Notes: generated from the sequence alone by a model not told the origin. Shown: positions 26,748 to 36,465, counted from the stretch's first letter. The stretch is 64,000 nucleotides of DNA from Halomonas eurihalina (GCF_008274785.1 NZ_VTPU01000003.1:124001-188000), one strand, 5' to 3'. Numbers and translations: made by a program.

Positions 26748-26786
26748 CCCATCCCTGGGCGCTACCGATGCCATCCTTGGCATCGG
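26748..26786. repeat. Two adjacent hairpins with CATCC-TGG apex between hutU and hutH
   Basis: CCCATCCCTGGG (26748-26759) is followed by the perfect hairpin CCGATGCCA-TCCT-TGGCATCGG (26765-26786). The apex GCCATCCTTGGC recurs in the hairpin inside the dispersed repeat at 3630-3651. This suggests a mobile or multiplied intergenic palindrome family. In this operon it could protect the 3' end of the hutU message. Confidence 0.55.
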
Positions 26787-26855
26787 ACCTTCGCTTCGAC
26801 CTGCTACCGGTGCTCCTTGTGTCAGCGAGAAACATGTCTGTGGAGGTAGAAGGTT

Positions 26856-28535
26856 TTACTTATCGACCATCGGCAGGTCGAGGCCGTTCTCTCGGGCGCT
26901 CGCCTTGGCGATGTCATAGCCGGCATCGGCATGGCGCATCACCCCGGTGCCCGGGTCGTTGCGCAGCACGCGGCCCAGGCGGATATGGGCATCCTCGCTG
27001 CCGTCGCAGACGATCACCACGCCGGCGTGCTGGGAATAGCCCATGCCCACGCCGCCACCATGGTGCAATGAGACCCAGGTGGCGCCGCCGGCGGTGTTGA
27101 GCAGGGCGTTGAGCAGCGGCCAGTCGGAGACGGCATCGGAGCCATCCATCATCGACTCGGTCTCGCGATTGGGGCTGGCCACCGAGCCGGAATCCAGGTG
27201 ATCGCGACCGATGACCACCGGCGCCTTGAGCTCGCCGTTTCTGACCATCTCGTTGAAGGCCTGGCCGAGGCGGGCGCGATCCTTGAGGCCGACCCAGCAG
27301 ATGCGTGCCGGCAGGCCTTGGAAGGCGATGCGCTCGCGGGCCATGTCCAGCCAGTTGTGCAGGTGCGGGTCGTCCGGGATCAGCTCCTTGACCTTCTGGT
27401 CGGTCTTGTAGATGTCCTCGGGGTCGCCGGACAGCGCCGCCCAGCGGAAGGGGCCGATGCCCTGGCAGAACAGCGGGCGGATATAGGCGGGCACGAAGCC
27501 GGGGAAGTCGAAGGCATTGTCGACGCCTTCTTCCTGGGCCATCTGGCGAATGTTGTTGCCGTAGTCGAAGGTCGGGATGCCTTGCTGCTGGAAGTCGAGC
27601 ATGGCGCGCACGTGCACCGCCATGGACTGCTTGGCCGCCTTGGCGACTGCCTCGGGCTCGGTCTTGCCACGCTCGACATACTCATCCCAGCTCCAGCCGA
27701 CCGGCAGGTAGCCGTGCAGCGGATCGTGGGCGCTGGTCTGGTCGGTGACCATGTCCGGGCGTACGCCGCGCTTGACCAGCTCAGGCAGCACGTCAGCGGC
27801 ATTGGCACACAGGCCGATGGAGATCGCTTTGCCCTCGGCGGTGTAGCGCTCGAGGCGAGCCAGAGCGTCGTCCAGATCCTCGGCCTGTTCGTCGAGGTAG
27901 CGCGTGCGCAGGCGGAAGTCGAGACGCGACTGCTGGCACTCGATGTTCAACGAGCAGGCGCCGGCCAGGGTGGCGGCCAGCGGTTGGGCTCCACCCATGC
28001 CGCCGAGGCCGGCGGTCAGGATCCAGCGTCCCTTGAGGTCACCGTCGTAGTGCTGGCGGCCGGCCTCGACGAAGGTTTCGTAGGTGCCCTGGACGATGCC
28101 CTGGGAGCCGATGTAGATCCAGGATCCGGCGGTCATCTGGCCGTACATCATCAGGCCCTTCTTATCGAGCTCGTTGAAGTGCTCCCAGTTGGCCCAGGCC
28201 GGCACCAGGTTGGAATTGGCAATCAGCACCCGGGGCGCGTCCTTGTGGGTCTCGAACACGCCCACTGGCTTGCCGGACTGGATCAGCAGCGACTGGGTGT
28301 CCTCCAGGCGCTGCAGGGTCTCGACGATTTTGTCGAAGCATTCCCAGTCGCGGGCGGCGCGGCCGATGCCGCCGTAGACCACCAGGTCCTCGGGGCGCTC
28401 GGCGACGTCCGGGTGCAGGTTGTTCATCAGCATGCGCAGTGGTGCTTCGGTGAGCCAGCTCTTGCAGGTGAGCTCGGTACCGGTGGGAGCGCCGATCCGG
28501 CGGCTGGGGTCGTGACGCTTGTCGGTCTGGGACAT
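26856..28535 (-). CDS. hutU: Urocanate hydratase
   Basis: The second step of histidine degradation: hydration of urocanate to imidazolonepropionate using tightly bound NAD+. The protein has 559 residues. Family signatures include [16 protein letters not shown] near residue 52, [19 protein letters not shown] near 175 (NAD site), [14 protein letters not shown], and the C-terminal [15 protein letters not shown]. The start at 28535 follows GAGGAA with good spacing; an upstream in-frame ATG at 28556 is less suitable. It lies 44 bp downstream of hutG in the leftward hut operon. Confidence 0.97.
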   Translation of the reverse strand: MSQTDKRHDPSRRIGAPTGTELTCKSWLTEAPLRMLMNNLHPDVAERPEDLVVYGGIGRAARDWECFDKIVETLQRLEDTQSLLIQSGKPVGVFETHKDAPRVLIANSNLVPAWANWEHFNELDKKGLMMYGQMTAGSWIYIGSQGIVQGTYETFVEAGRQHYDGDLKGRWILTAGLGGMGGAQPLAATLAGACSLNIECQQSRLDFRLRTRYLDEQAEDLDDALARLERYTAEGKAISIGLCANAADVLPELVKRGVRPDMVTDQTSAHDPLHGYLPVGWSWDEYVERGKTEPEAVAKAAKQSMAVHVRAMLDFQQQGIPTFDYGNNIRQMAQEEGVDNAFDFPGFVPAYIRPLFCQGIGPFRWAALSGDPEDIYKTDQKVKELIPDDPHLHNWLDMARERIAFQGLPARICWVGLKDRARLGQAFNEMVRNGELKAPVVIGRDHLDSGSVASPNRETESMMDGSDAVSDWPLLNALLNTAGGATWVSLHHGGGVGMGYSQHAGVVIVCDGSEDAHIRLGRVLRNDPGTGVMRHADAGYDIAKASARENGLDLPMVDK

Positions 28536-28579
28536 GGGGTATTTCCTCATGGTCAAGAGTCTGATGGCTGATGTGCGGG

Positions 28580-29521
28580 TCAGCCGTTCAGGGTCAGTAG
28601 ATGGACGAGACGCGCGGCCACCCGGGCGGTGCGGCCATCGATGTCATGGTCGGGGTTCAACTCGGCGATATCGGCCAGGCTTAGCTTTCCGCTGTCGCGG
28701 ACCGCCTCGACCAGGGGCTCGAGCAGTGCCAGGGGCACGCCGCGTGCCGCCGGTGCACTGACGCCGGGGGCCTCGGATGCCGGCAGCACGTCGAGATCGA
28801 TGGTCAGGTAGAGCTGGTCGCAGCGGGCGATGAAGCGCTCGAGGTCACGCTGGATGCCATCGAGTCCCGTGTGCGTGATGTCGCGGTCCTCGCGGAACAG
28901 CACGCCGAGCTCGTCGGCGCGTCGGAACAGTGCGCGAGTGTTGGCGGCGCGGCTGATGCCAAGGCAGGCATAGCGGAACGGCCAGCCCCTGGCGTGGCAA
29001 TCCTCGGCAACCTGCGCGAAGGGCGTGCCGGAGGAGCGTACGTGGCCAGGATCGCGCAGGTCGAAATGGGCATCGAGGTTGATGATGCCGACGCGCGGCC
29101 GCGTTTCGCGAGGAGCGAGGTGGCGGGCGAGTCCGCACCAACTGGCGTAGGCGATCTCGTGGCCGCCGCCGAGCACGATGGGCAGGTGGCCAGCGTCGAG
29201 CAGCGGCGCCAGGCGCTCGGCCAGTGCTTCCTGGGCGGCTTCCAGGGCGTCGTCTTCGCAGGTCACGTCGCCGGCGTCGAAGGCGGGCGCTTCGCGGTGC
29301 CAGGCGAGCGGGGCGAGGGCACGCCGGATCGCCGACGGTCCGGCGGCGGCACCGATCCGGCCCTGGTTGCGCGCCACGCCGGCATCGCTGGCGAAGCCGA
29401 GAAGGGTACATCCCGCCGGGGCGTTCTCCGAAAGGGGCGCGATGCGCTGGTGCCAGCGGTCACTGTCGGGCTCGGGGTCGCGGCGACCCTGCCAGAGGCG
29501 CATGTCGATCTCATTGGCCAT
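28580..29521 (-). CDS. hutG: Formimidoylglutamase (arginase family)
   Basis: The last step of the five-enzyme-free hut route: hydrolysis of N-formimidoyl-L-glutamate to glutamate and formamide. The protein has 313 residues and belongs to the ureohydrolase family with a binuclear Mn centre. Ligands are seen in [20 protein letters not shown] and [10 protein letters not shown]. It overlaps the end of hutI by 11 bases. The start at 29521 is supported by homology beginning there ([10 protein letters not shown]); the longer open frame upstream is the shadow of hutI. No formiminoglutamate deiminase (hutF) is visible, so this cluster uses the one-step route. Confidence 0.93.
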   Translation of the reverse strand: MANEIDMRLWQGRRDPEPDSDRWHQRIAPLSENAPAGCTLLGFASDAGVARNQGRIGAAAGPSAIRRALAPLAWHREAPAFDAGDVTCEDDALEAAQEALAERLAPLLDAGHLPIVLGGGHEIAYASWCGLARHLAPRETRPRVGIINLDAHFDLRDPGHVRSSGTPFAQVAEDCHARGWPFRYACLGISRAANTRALFRRADELGVLFREDRDITHTGLDGIQRDLERFIARCDQLYLTIDLDVLPASEAPGVSAPAARGVPLALLEPLVEAVRDSGKLSLADIAELNPDHDIDGRTARVAARLVHLLTLNG

Positions 29522-30737
29522 GGGCGAGCTCCTCCACGGGTTGGCCGGCGACGACGCGCTGGCGAAGTCGACCGGGCTGGACGGCATAGGCAAGTTCCGC
29601 CGGGGAGTCGATGTTCCAGAGGCACAGGTCGGCGGGGGCGCCTTCACGCAGTCTGCCGAGTTCGGGCATTCCCAGGGCGCGGGCACCATGCGCGGTCATG
29701 CCGGCCAGCGCCTCTCGAGGCGTGAGGCTGAACAGGGTACAGGCCAGGTTGAGCATCAAGGTCGGCATGAACAGCGGCGAACTGCCGGGATTGGCGTCGG
29801 TGGCGACGGCCATCGGCACGCCGGCCTCGCGCAGCCCGGCGATGGGGGGGCGCTGCGTCTCGCGCAGCGTGTGGAAGGCGCCCGGCAGGATCACCGCCAC
29901 GCTGCCGGCATCGCGCATGGCGGCGATTCCCGCGTCGTCGAGGTACTCGATATGGTCAGCCGACAAGGCGCCGTGGCGGGCGGCCATGGCGGAGCCCCCA
30001 AGATTGGAGAGCTGCTCGGCATGGGCCTTGATCGGCAGGCCGTGGGCTTGGGCCGCTTCGAAGACGCGCTCGCACTGGGCCACCGAGAAGGCGATCTTCT
30101 CGCAGAAGACATCGACCGCGTCGGCCAGTCCCTCGGCGGCGGCAGCGGGAATCATCGCCTGACAGACCAGGTCGATGTAGCCGTCGCTGTCGTCTGCGTA
30201 TTCCGGTGGCAGGGCGTGGGCACCAAGCAGGGAAGTGACGACGCGCACCGACCGGGCCTCGCCGAGACGGCGGGCGACGCGCAGCATCTTGAGCTCGTTT
30301 TCCACGTCGAGGCCATAACCTGACTTGATCTCCACGGTGGTCACACCGTCGGCGAGCAGAGCATCGAGGCGTGGCAGGGCGGCGGCGATCAGCTCGTCCT
30401 CGCTGGCCTCGCGCGTGTCGCGCACGGTGCTGATGATGCCGCCGCCGCGTCGGGCGATTTCCTCGTAGCTCACGCCTTCCAGGCGTGCCTCGAATTCGTC
30501 AGCGCGACCGCCCCCGAACACCAGATGGGTATGGCAATCGACCAGCCCGGGGGTCATCACCCCGCCGTTGCCCATGTGCCGGCAGGTCTCGGCATGCTCG
30601 GACGAGAGTTCCCGCATCGGGATCAGGGACTGGATGCGGTCGTCCTCGACGATCACCGCCATGGCGTTGGGCAGGGTCTCCTGGCCGTCGAAGACGGTAA
30701 CGTCCTGCCAGAGTAGGCGAGTCCGGGGATGGGTCAT
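29511..30737 (-). CDS. hutI: Imidazolonepropionase
   Basis: The third step of histidine degradation: hydrolysis of 4-imidazolone-5-propionate to N-formimidoylglutamate. The protein is a 408-residue amidohydrolase with the metal motif [13 protein letters not shown] near residue 72, IKSGYGLD near 145, and the ALPPEY loop. The start at 30737 follows AGGAGG. It is the first gene of the leftward operon hutI-hutG-hutU-hutH-permease, and a HutC palindrome lies 20 bases upstream of its start codon. Confidence 0.96.
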   Translation of the reverse strand: MTHPRTRLLWQDVTVFDGQETLPNAMAVIVEDDRIQSLIPMRELSSEHAETCRHMGNGGVMTPGLVDCHTHLVFGGGRADEFEARLEGVSYEEIARRGGGIISTVRDTREASEDELIAAALPRLDALLADGVTTVEIKSGYGLDVENELKMLRVARRLGEARSVRVVTSLLGAHALPPEYADDSDGYIDLVCQAMIPAAAAEGLADAVDVFCEKIAFSVAQCERVFEAAQAHGLPIKAHAEQLSNLGGSAMAARHGALSADHIEYLDDAGIAAMRDAGSVAVILPGAFHTLRETQRPPIAGLREAGVPMAVATDANPGSSPLFMPTLMLNLACTLFSLTPREALAGMTAHGARALGMPELGRLREGAPADLCLWNIDSPAELAYAVQPGRLRQRVVAGQPVEELAHGQ

Positions 30738-30756
30738 GCTGACGCCTCCTGATATC

Positions 30757-30770
30757 TTTGTATATACAAA
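30757..30770. promoter_or_regulatory. HutC operator upstream of hutI
   Basis: TTTGTATATACAAA is a perfect palindrome. Its TTGTATATACAA core matches known HutC sites in Pseudomonas and enteric bacteria. It lies directly before the hutI ribosome site, where repressor binding would block the leftward operon. Confidence 0.85.
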
Positions 30771-30987
30771 TAAGTTAGCGCATTCCTGTGTTGCCGTCAC
30801 CCCGTCGGTCGTACCTTCGACGAGGCCTTAATGTTTGATCTTTTGCTCAGGAGAACTCCAGTTTTATGTTTTATTATCAAATAGATACTTTTGTATTTCT
30901 TTTGCTGCCGAATAAGCTTGGATGAATGTTTTAGACCAAAGTATCAGAGGTGTGCCCGAGATGTGCATGGCATTGATACTTTGCGTG

Positions 30988-30999
30988 TTGTATATACAA
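30988..30999. promoter_or_regulatory. HutC operator upstream of the YjiH-family gene
   Basis: A second perfect TTGTATATACAA palindrome, 50 bases before the rightward membrane-protein gene. It places that gene in the HutC regulon. Confidence 0.85.
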
Positions 31000-31048
31000 A
31001 CTGTGTTGTGGCAATCCCGTTCTCACAATGACAATCCAGGAGCCTCCC

Positions 31049-32377
31049 ATGGCGAACTCCCCATCCGACGCTTCCCGACGTCGGGGGCCATCGACGAGCA
31101 CCGTGTTCAAGCTGTTCGTACCCAGCTTCATCGGGGTGCTGATCTTCTTCGTGCCCATTACCCTCGATGGCAAGACGACCATACCGCTGGATCACATGGT
31201 GACCGCGGCCCGGAGCCTGCTGGGCGAGGGCAGTGGCTTTTATGCCCTGGCGTTGATCGTCGCCGGGGCGCTCTATCCCCTGATCAGGGGGACCTGGCGG
31301 CGCAGCCTGACGGAGCGTGTGTTCAGCGTGCTCAAGCTGGCCGGCGTGGCAGCGGCGGTGATGGCGTTGACCGGCTGGGGGCCGGCCTTCCTGCATGAGC
31401 CGGACATGCTGCCCTTTCTGTTCGACAAGCTGGTGATTCCGGTAGGGCTGATCGTGCCGATCGGGGCCATCTTCCTGGCACTGTTGATCAGCTTCGGCCT
31501 GCTCGAGCTGATCGGCGTGCTGGTTCAGCCGGTGATGCGGCCGGTGTGGCGCACGCCGGGGCGCAGCGCGATCGATGCCGTGGCGTCCTTCGTCGGCAGC
31601 TATTCCATTGGCTTGCTGATCACCAACCGGGTCTACCAGGCGGGACAGTATTCGGCCCGGGAGGCGGCGATCATCGCTACCGGTTTCTCCACCGTGTCGG
31701 CGACCTTCATGATCATCGTCGCCAAGACACTGGAACTGATGGCGTTCTGGAATCTCTATTTCTGGCTGACGCTGGTCATCACCTTCGTGGTGACGGCGAT
31801 CACGGTTCGGATTCCACCTCTTTCGAGCATGGATGACAGCAAGACGGACGGTGAACCGGAGGCCGTACCGGGGCGACGCCTGGCCACGGCCTGGCGTACC
31901 GGACTCGAGGTGGCGGAGCGGGCGCCGAGCCTGCTGTCCAGCGTGGCGCTGAATTTCCGCGAGGGGCTGCTGATGGCGATCAGCATCCTGCCGTCGATCA
32001 TGTCGGTGGGGCTGGCCGGATTGCTGCTGGCCAAGTACACGCCGCTGTTCGAATGGCTCGGCTGGGCCTTCTATCCCTTCGTTGCAGTCTGGGGGCTGGA
32101 CGAAGCCGCCGCCCTGGCCCAGGCATCGGCGGCGGGGCTTGCCGAGATGTTTCTTCCGGCCCTGCTGATGGGCGATGCCGGCCTGGCGGCGCGCTTCGCC
32201 GCCGGAGTGGTGTCGGTCTCCGCGGTGCTGTTCTTCTCGGCCTCGATTCCCTGCATCCTGTCGACCAGCATTCCGCTGTCGGTCGGGCGCATCGTGGTCG
32301 TATGGTTCCTGCGGGTGGCCCTGAGCCTGCTGCTGGCGGTGCCGGCGGGTTACCTGGTGCAAGCTCTGGCCGGTTGA
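31049..32377 (+). CDS. YjiH-family membrane protein, nucleoside-recognition (Gate) domain
   Basis: The product is a 442-residue inner-membrane protein with about ten helices. Features are VPSFIGVLIFFVPITLDGKTTIPLDHM near residue 25, the Gate-type segment AVASFVGSYSIGLLITNRVYQAGQYS near 180, and a second Gate-like half near the C-terminus (LADEMFLPALLMG-like region, SASIPCILSTSIPL). The start at 31049 follows AGGAG; a GC-poor in-frame ATG at 31028 lacks a site. Family function is not established. A HutC operator immediately upstream and the position next to hutI and hutC suggest a role in uptake of histidine, urocanate or a related imidazole (inference). Confidence 0.82.
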   Translation: MANSPSDASRRRGPSTSTVFKLFVPSFIGVLIFFVPITLDGKTTIPLDHMVTAARSLLGEGSGFYALALIVAGALYPLIRGTWRRSLTERVFSVLKLAGVAAAVMALTGWGPAFLHEPDMLPFLFDKLVIPVGLIVPIGAIFLALLISFGLLELIGVLVQPVMRPVWRTPGRSAIDAVASFVGSYSIGLLITNRVYQAGQYSAREAAIIATGFSTVSATFMIIVAKTLELMAFWNLYFWLTLVITFVVTAITVRIPPLSSMDDSKTDGEPEAVPGRRLATAWRTGLEVAERAPSLLSSVALNFREGLLMAISILPSIMSVGLAGLLLAKYTPLFEWLGWAFYPFVAVWGLDEAAALAQASAAGLAEMFLPALLMGDAGLAARFAAGVVSVSAVLFFSASIPCILSTSIPLSVGRIVVVWFLRVALSLLLAVPAGYLVQALAG

Positions 32378-32394
32378 TCGGCGTCAGGGCCGCA

Positions 32395-33105
32395 TCAGTT
32401 GGTATGCAACGAGGAGCGTAGCTTGTAGCGGTCGCCGGGGTGGATCAGGCGGGCGTAGCTGATCAGGTGATCTCCCGACCAGGTGCGCCGGATCATTCGC
32501 AGGCAGGGTTCGTGGGGGGCGATGTCGAGGCGTTGTGCGGTGTCGGCGTCGACCAGCACGGCTTCGACCACGTGCTCCACGTCGTTGATCGGGCAGGCTG
32601 CCACCAGGACCTCATTGGGCGTGTGCTGCGTGAAGTCCGTCTCCAGGTAGTGGGGAACCCGGCTGGGATTGACATAGCGATCTTCAAGCTGGATGGGCAC
32701 GCCGTTCTCGCGATGCACAATCAGGGTGTGAAAGACCCGGGCGCCGTTGCGCACGCCCAGATACACCGAGATCTCGTCGTTGGCTTCCAGCGCTTCGGCA
32801 CGCAGGACTTCGCTGGTATAGGCGTGGTCCCGGCTGCGGACTTCCTCGGCGATGTTGTGCACCTCGATCAGCGAGGACTCGGCCTTGCGGTCGGTAACGA
32901 AGGTGCCGACCCCGGGTTGTCGCGTCAGGTATCCTTTCTGGACCAGGTCACGGATCGCCTTGTTGGCGGTCATGCGGCTGACGCCGAACTCCTCGGCCAG
33001 CCGCTCCTCGGGGGGAATCCGATATTGCGGCGGCCAGTCGCCGCCATGAATCTTCTCCAGCAGGTGCCGTTGTATCTTGAGGTAGCGAGGCAGAGAGCCG
33101 GCCAT
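32395..33105 (-). CDS. hutC: Histidine utilisation repressor, GntR/HutC family
   Basis: HutC represses hut genes and is released by urocanate. The protein has 236 residues. An N-terminal GntR winged helix is seen (LPRYLKIQRHLLEKI, then RLAEEFGVSRMTANKAIRDL), followed by a UTRA ligand domain from about residue 90 to the end. The matching TTGTATATACAA operators lie at 30757 and 30988. It is convergent with the YjiH-family gene, 17 bp apart. ATG at 33105 follows AGGA. Confidence 0.93.
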   Translation of the reverse strand: MAGSLPRYLKIQRHLLEKIHGGDWPPQYRIPPEERLAEEFGVSRMTANKAIRDLVQKGYLTRQPGVGTFVTDRKAESSLIEVHNIAEEVRSRDHAYTSEVLRAEALEANDEISVYLGVRNGARVFHTLIVHRENGVPIQLEDRYVNPSRVPHYLETDFTQHTPNEVLVAACPINDVEHVVEAVLVDADTAQRLDIAPHEPCLRMIRRTWSGDHLISYARLIHPGDRYKLRSSLHTN

Positions 33106-33136
33106 GCGTTATCCTGTGTGTCCATTTCGGTGAAAC

Positions 33137-33149
33137 GGGAAATTTTCCC
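33137..33149. promoter_or_regulatory. Palindrome in the hutC / methyltransferase divergent region
   Basis: GGGAAA-T-TTTCCC is a perfect inverted repeat between the divergent starts of hutC (33105) and the DUF938 gene (33204). It differs from the HutC box, so the binding protein is unknown; it may be part of a promoter. Confidence 0.35.
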
Positions 33150-33203
33150 AGGTGGCGGCGACACCCGCCGTCCCAGGCACTTTCGGACAATGCCCAGGAG
33201 ACC

Positions 33204-33830
33204 ATGATGTCACGAACCGATCACCGGGGCACATCCCCGGCGTGTCTCAAGAGCCCTGCTGCCGCGCGCAATCGCGAGCCGATCCTCGCGGTGCTCGAGG
33301 AAGTATTGCCGGCGCGAGCCCGGGTGCTCGAGCTGGCCAGCGGCAGCGGGGAACATGCGCTCCACTTTGCCACGGCGATGCCGGGCTGGCAGTGGCAGCC
33401 AAGCGACGTCGACTCGCATTCCCTGGCGTCCATCGAGGCCTGGCGGGCGACGTCCGGGCCGGACAATCTGCTGGCGCCGATACGTCTCGATGCCACGGGT
33501 GCCTGGCCTGACGGGACATTCGACGCCATCGTGGCCATCAATCTGAACCACATTTCGCCCTGGGAAGTGACCGAAGCGCTGATGGCCCTGGCCGGCGAGC
33601 GGCTGGTGGCCGGGGGAGCGCTCTATCTGTATGGCCCATATCGGCGCGAGGGGCGACATACGGCGCCGAGCAATGCGGCCTTCGATGAGGACCTTAAACG
33701 ACGCGATGCACGCTGGGGTGTGCGCGGCCTGGAGGCGGTGGTCGAGGCGGCCAATTCCCGTGGATTGGTGCTAGAGATGGTCGTCGAGATGCCGGCCAAC
33801 AATCTCAGCGTGGTGCTGCGTCGCCAATGA
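33204..33830 (+). CDS. DUF938-family SAM-dependent methyltransferase
   Basis: The protein has 208 residues. It shows the Rossmann methyltransferase motif I in VLELASGSGEHALHFA near residue 40, an acidic motif II residue (PSDVDSHSL), and FDAIVAINLNHISPW near residue 105, which is characteristic of DUF938. The natural substrate is not known. The start follows AGGAG. It is divergent from hutC and codirectional with the sorC-type gene 70 bp downstream, but no functional link is evident. Confidence 0.82.
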   Translation: MMSRTDHRGTSPACLKSPAAARNREPILAVLEEVLPARARVLELASGSGEHALHFATAMPGWQWQPSDVDSHSLASIEAWRATSGPDNLLAPIRLDATGAWPDGTFDAIVAINLNHISPWEVTEALMALAGERLVAGGALYLYGPYRREGRHTAPSNAAFDEDLKRRDARWGVRGLEAVVEAANSRGLVLEMVVEMPANNLSVVLRRQ

Positions 33831-33900
33831 GCGGAGATTGTGCAACTCCGGCAGCCTTGCGATGATGCCGGGCATGATGATCAGCCAGTGAGTCGAGAGA

Positions 33901-34851
33901 GTGGACAAGTTTGAGGTGAAACTGGACCAGGCGGCGCGGGCGGCCTGGCTCTCCCATGTGGGAGGCTGTACCCAGGACGAGATCGCCGCCCAGTTGGGGG
34001 TTTCCCGCCCCGGCGTGCAGCGCCTGCTGGCACTGGCGCGTCAGGAGGGCCTGGTCAAGGTCCATATCGATCATCCCATCGCGCAGTGCACGGCGCTGTC
34101 CCAGGCGATTCGTGATGCCTTCGGCCTGGCGTTCTGCGATGTGGTGCCGGCCGATGCCGAGGCGGAGGCCGATAGCGCCCACTATCTGGCGGTGGCTGGT
34201 GCCGAGCGCCTTGTGCGCCTGCTCGAGCGTTCCGAGCCGTTGACCCTGTCGCTGGGCACGGGGCGCTCGGTTCGAGCCACGGTGGAAGCCTTGAGGCGGC
34301 TCGACCGCCCGCAGCATCGTATCGTCTCGCTGGTGGGCAACATCGCCCGGGATGGTTCCGCCAATCGCTATGACGGCGTCATGGTGCTTGCCGACAAGAC
34401 GGGCAGCGAGCGTTTTCTGTTGCCCGCGCCGGTCGTGGCGGGGTCGGTGAGCGAGAAGGAGGCGCTGCAGGGGCAGCCGTTGTTCCAGGCCATCACCGAG
34501 GTGGCGCGCCAGGCCCAGGCGGCGTTTATCGGTGTGGGGCGTATCGATCGCCAGGCAACCCTGTTCCAGGATCACTTCATCAGCGAGGCCGAGCTGGACG
34601 AGCTGCTGTCACGGGAGGCCGTCGGCGAGCTGCTCGGCTGGCCCATGAATGCCGAGGGCGAACTGATCGACTGCTCGACCAGTCGACGCGTCACCAGTCT
34701 GCCATTGTCGATGTTTCGCGATCAGGAAATGGTGGCCCTGGCCGGCGGGCGGGGCAAGGCGCCGGCGATTCTCGCGGCCCTGCGTGGAGGCTGGTTGAAG
34801 AGTCTGGTGACCGACGAACAAGCCGCGAAATATATCGTCGATCACTTGTGA
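33901..34851 (+). CDS. SorC/DeoR-type sugar-binding transcriptional regulator
   Basis: The protein has 316 residues. An N-terminal helix-turn-helix (CTQDEIAAQLGVSRPGVQRLLALAR, about residues 22-46) is followed by a SorC sugar-phosphate-binding domain with LSLGTGRSVRATVEAL near residue 115 and GVGRIDRQATLF near 210. The start is GTG at 33901 after GAGA. It precedes the polyol transport and catabolism operon, which reads in the same direction, so it is the likely regulator of that operon, sensing a phosphorylated sugar or a polyol (inference). Confidence 0.88.
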   Translation: MDKFEVKLDQAARAAWLSHVGGCTQDEIAAQLGVSRPGVQRLLALARQEGLVKVHIDHPIAQCTALSQAIRDAFGLAFCDVVPADAEAEADSAHYLAVAGAERLVRLLERSEPLTLSLGTGRSVRATVEALRRLDRPQHRIVSLVGNIARDGSANRYDGVMVLADKTGSERFLLPAPVVAGSVSEKEALQGQPLFQAITEVARQAQAAFIGVGRIDRQATLFQDHFISEAELDELLSREAVGELLGWPMNAEGELIDCSTSRRVTSLPLSMFRDQEMVALAGGRGKAPAILAALRGGWLKSLVTDEQAAKYIVDHL

Positions 34852-34996
34852 TCGGAGCCACGAGCTTCGAGATACGAGATACGAACCCCGTGCCCGGGTT
34901 GGTCGAGCGGTAATTTCCGTCGTCTGCTCTTGACGCGAGGCTCTCGTCAGTCGTCATCCTGCTCGCCGCTCGCTTCTAGTTTCTCGCCTAAAGTCT

Positions 34997-35019
34997 AAGC
35001 CTCCAGGCTTTGCTTTTTT
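34997..35019 (+). terminator. Intrinsic terminator of the sorC-type gene
   Basis: AAGCC-TCCA-GGCTT stem followed by TGCTTTTTT, about 145 bases after the regulator's stop codon. It separates regulator and transporter transcripts. Confidence 0.7.
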
Positions 35020-35032
35020 GTCGGCGCTATCC

Positions 35033-35071
35033 GATCATTTGATCAGTCGTTGATTTCATTGATCGGCAATG
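35033..35071. promoter_or_regulatory. Candidate operator dyads before the polyol operon
   Basis: GATCA-TT-TGATC (35033-35044) and CATTG-ATCGG-CAATG (35057-35071) share a TTGATC half-site, which also occurs between them. They lie between the terminator and the first transporter gene, where a SorC-family regulator would bind. Confidence 0.4.
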
Positions 35072-35154
35072 AGCGAAAGGGCAGCGGGATTTCCCGTCGC
35101 CCGGAGACAACAACAATTCCTCCTGTGGGGGGATCAACGCGACAGGAGCACGCC

Positions 35155-36465
35155 ATGCAGCGTCATCGTCTACTTCCCTTGGTGGCCGCCACGGCACTGG
35201 GTGCCACGGCAGCCCAGGCCGAGACCATCACGGTGGCCACCGTCAACAACAATGACATGGTCATCATGCAGGGGCTTACCGAGGCCTTCGAGAAGGCGCA
35301 CCCCGATATCACCCTGGACTGGGTGGTGCTCGAGGAGAACGTGCTACGCCAGCGCATGACGACTGATATCGCCACCGACGGCGGGCAGTTCGATGTCATG
35401 ACCATCGGCAGCTACGAAGCGCCGATCTGGGCCGAGCGGGGCTGGCTCGAGCCCCTCGACGACCTGCCCGAGTCCTACCAGGCCGAGGATCTGCTCAAGC
35501 CGGTTCGTGACGGCCTCAGCCATGACGGAACTCTCCATGCACTGCCGTTCTACGCCGAGAGCTCGATGATGTATTACCGCAAGGACCTGTTCGAGCAGGC
35601 CGGCATCGAGATGAGCGAGCAGCCGACCTGGAGCGAGGTGCGGGAATGGGCCGGCAAGCTCCACGACCCCGACAACGAGGTGGCCGGCATCTGCCTGCGC
35701 GGCAAGCCGGGGTGGGGCGAGAACATGGCGTTTGTCTCGACTCTGGTGAATACCTACGGGGGCCGTTGGTTCGACATGGACTGGAATCCCGAGATCGACA
35801 GCCAGGCCTGGCAGAAGGCGATCTCCTTCTACGTCGATCTGCTCAACGATTATGGCCCGTCAGGGGCGAGTTCCAACGGCTTCAACGAGAACCTTGCGCT
35901 CTTCTCGCGGGGCAACTGCGCCATGTGGGTCGATGCCACCTCGGCGGCCGGCAAGCTGTTCAATGCCGATGAGTCCCAGGTTGCCGACCAGCTCGGTTTC
36001 GCGCCGGCACCGGTAGCCGAGACACCGAAGGGCTCGCATTGGTTGTGGTCCTGGGCGCTGGCGATTCCTAGCTCCTCCGAGTCTCCGGAGGCGGCCAAGA
36101 CCTTCATTCAATGGGCGACCTCGCAGGAATACGTCGAGCTGGTCGGCGAGCGCGAAGGCTGGACCAGCGTACCGCCCGGCACTCGCGAATCCACCTATGC
36201 TGATGAACGCTACCAGCAGGCAGCGCCCTTCGCCGGCTTTGTGGTCGATGCGATTCGCGACGCCGATCCCCTGGATTCCACCCTCGAACCCAATCCCTAT
36301 GTGGGCGTGCAGTTCGTCGGCATTCCCGAGTTCCAGTCGATCGGCACCCAGGTCGGGCAGATGGTCGCCTCGGCCCTGACCGGGGAAAGCAGTGTCGAGC
36401 AGGCGCTTCAAGCCGCACAACGTGCCACCGAACGCACCATGCAGCGTTCTGGCTATATCGACTGA
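35155..36465 (+). CDS. mtlE: Mannitol/sorbitol ABC transporter, periplasmic binding protein
   Basis: The solute-binding component captures polyols in the periplasm. The protein has 436 residues with a clear signal peptide (hydrophobic 5-20, cleavage after AQA at about 22). The mature part is a family 1 solute-binding protein with ESSMMYYRKDLFEQAG near residue 140 and WLWSWALAIPS near 295, resembling MtlE/SmoE. The start at 35155 follows AGGAG; the frame is open upstream to 35050 but without a signal peptide in register. It is the first gene of the operon with two permeases and an ATPase. Confidence 0.88.
   Translation: MQRHRLLPLVAATALGATAAQAETITVATVNNNDMVIMQGLTEAFEKAHPDITLDWVVLEENVLRQRMTTDIATDGGQFDVMTIGSYEAPIWAERGWLEPLDDLPESYQAEDLLKPVRDGLSHDGTLHALPFYAESSMMYYRKDLFEQAGIEMSEQPTWSEVREWAGKLHDPDNEVAGICLRGKPGWGENMAFVSTLVNTYGGRWFDMDWNPEIDSQAWQKAISFYVDLLNDYGPSGASSNGFNENLALFSRGNCAMWVDATSAAGKLFNADESQVADQLGFAPAPVAETPKGSHWLWSWALAIPSSSESPEAAKTFIQWATSQEYVELVGEREGWTSVPPGTRESTYADERYQQAAPFAGFVVDAIRDADPLDSTLEPNPYVGVQFVGIPEFQSIGTQVGQMVASALTGESSVEQALQAAQRATERTMQRSGYID

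Larger units (their letters stand above)
30738..31048. other. Divergent hutI / YjiH promoter region
   Basis: This 311-bp AT-rich gap carries two HutC palindromes (listed separately), one near each gene. No ORF or RNA gene is evident. Its low GC compared with the flanking genes fits a double promoter region. Confidence 0.6.
34852..35154. other. Intergenic region before the polyol operon
   Basis: This 303-bp gap has three parts. A short direct repeat (GATACGAGATACGA) lies at about 34869-34883. A terminator is at 34997-35019. Then come dyads that probably belong to the operon promoter (35033-35071). No ORF is credible here. Confidence 0.5.
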
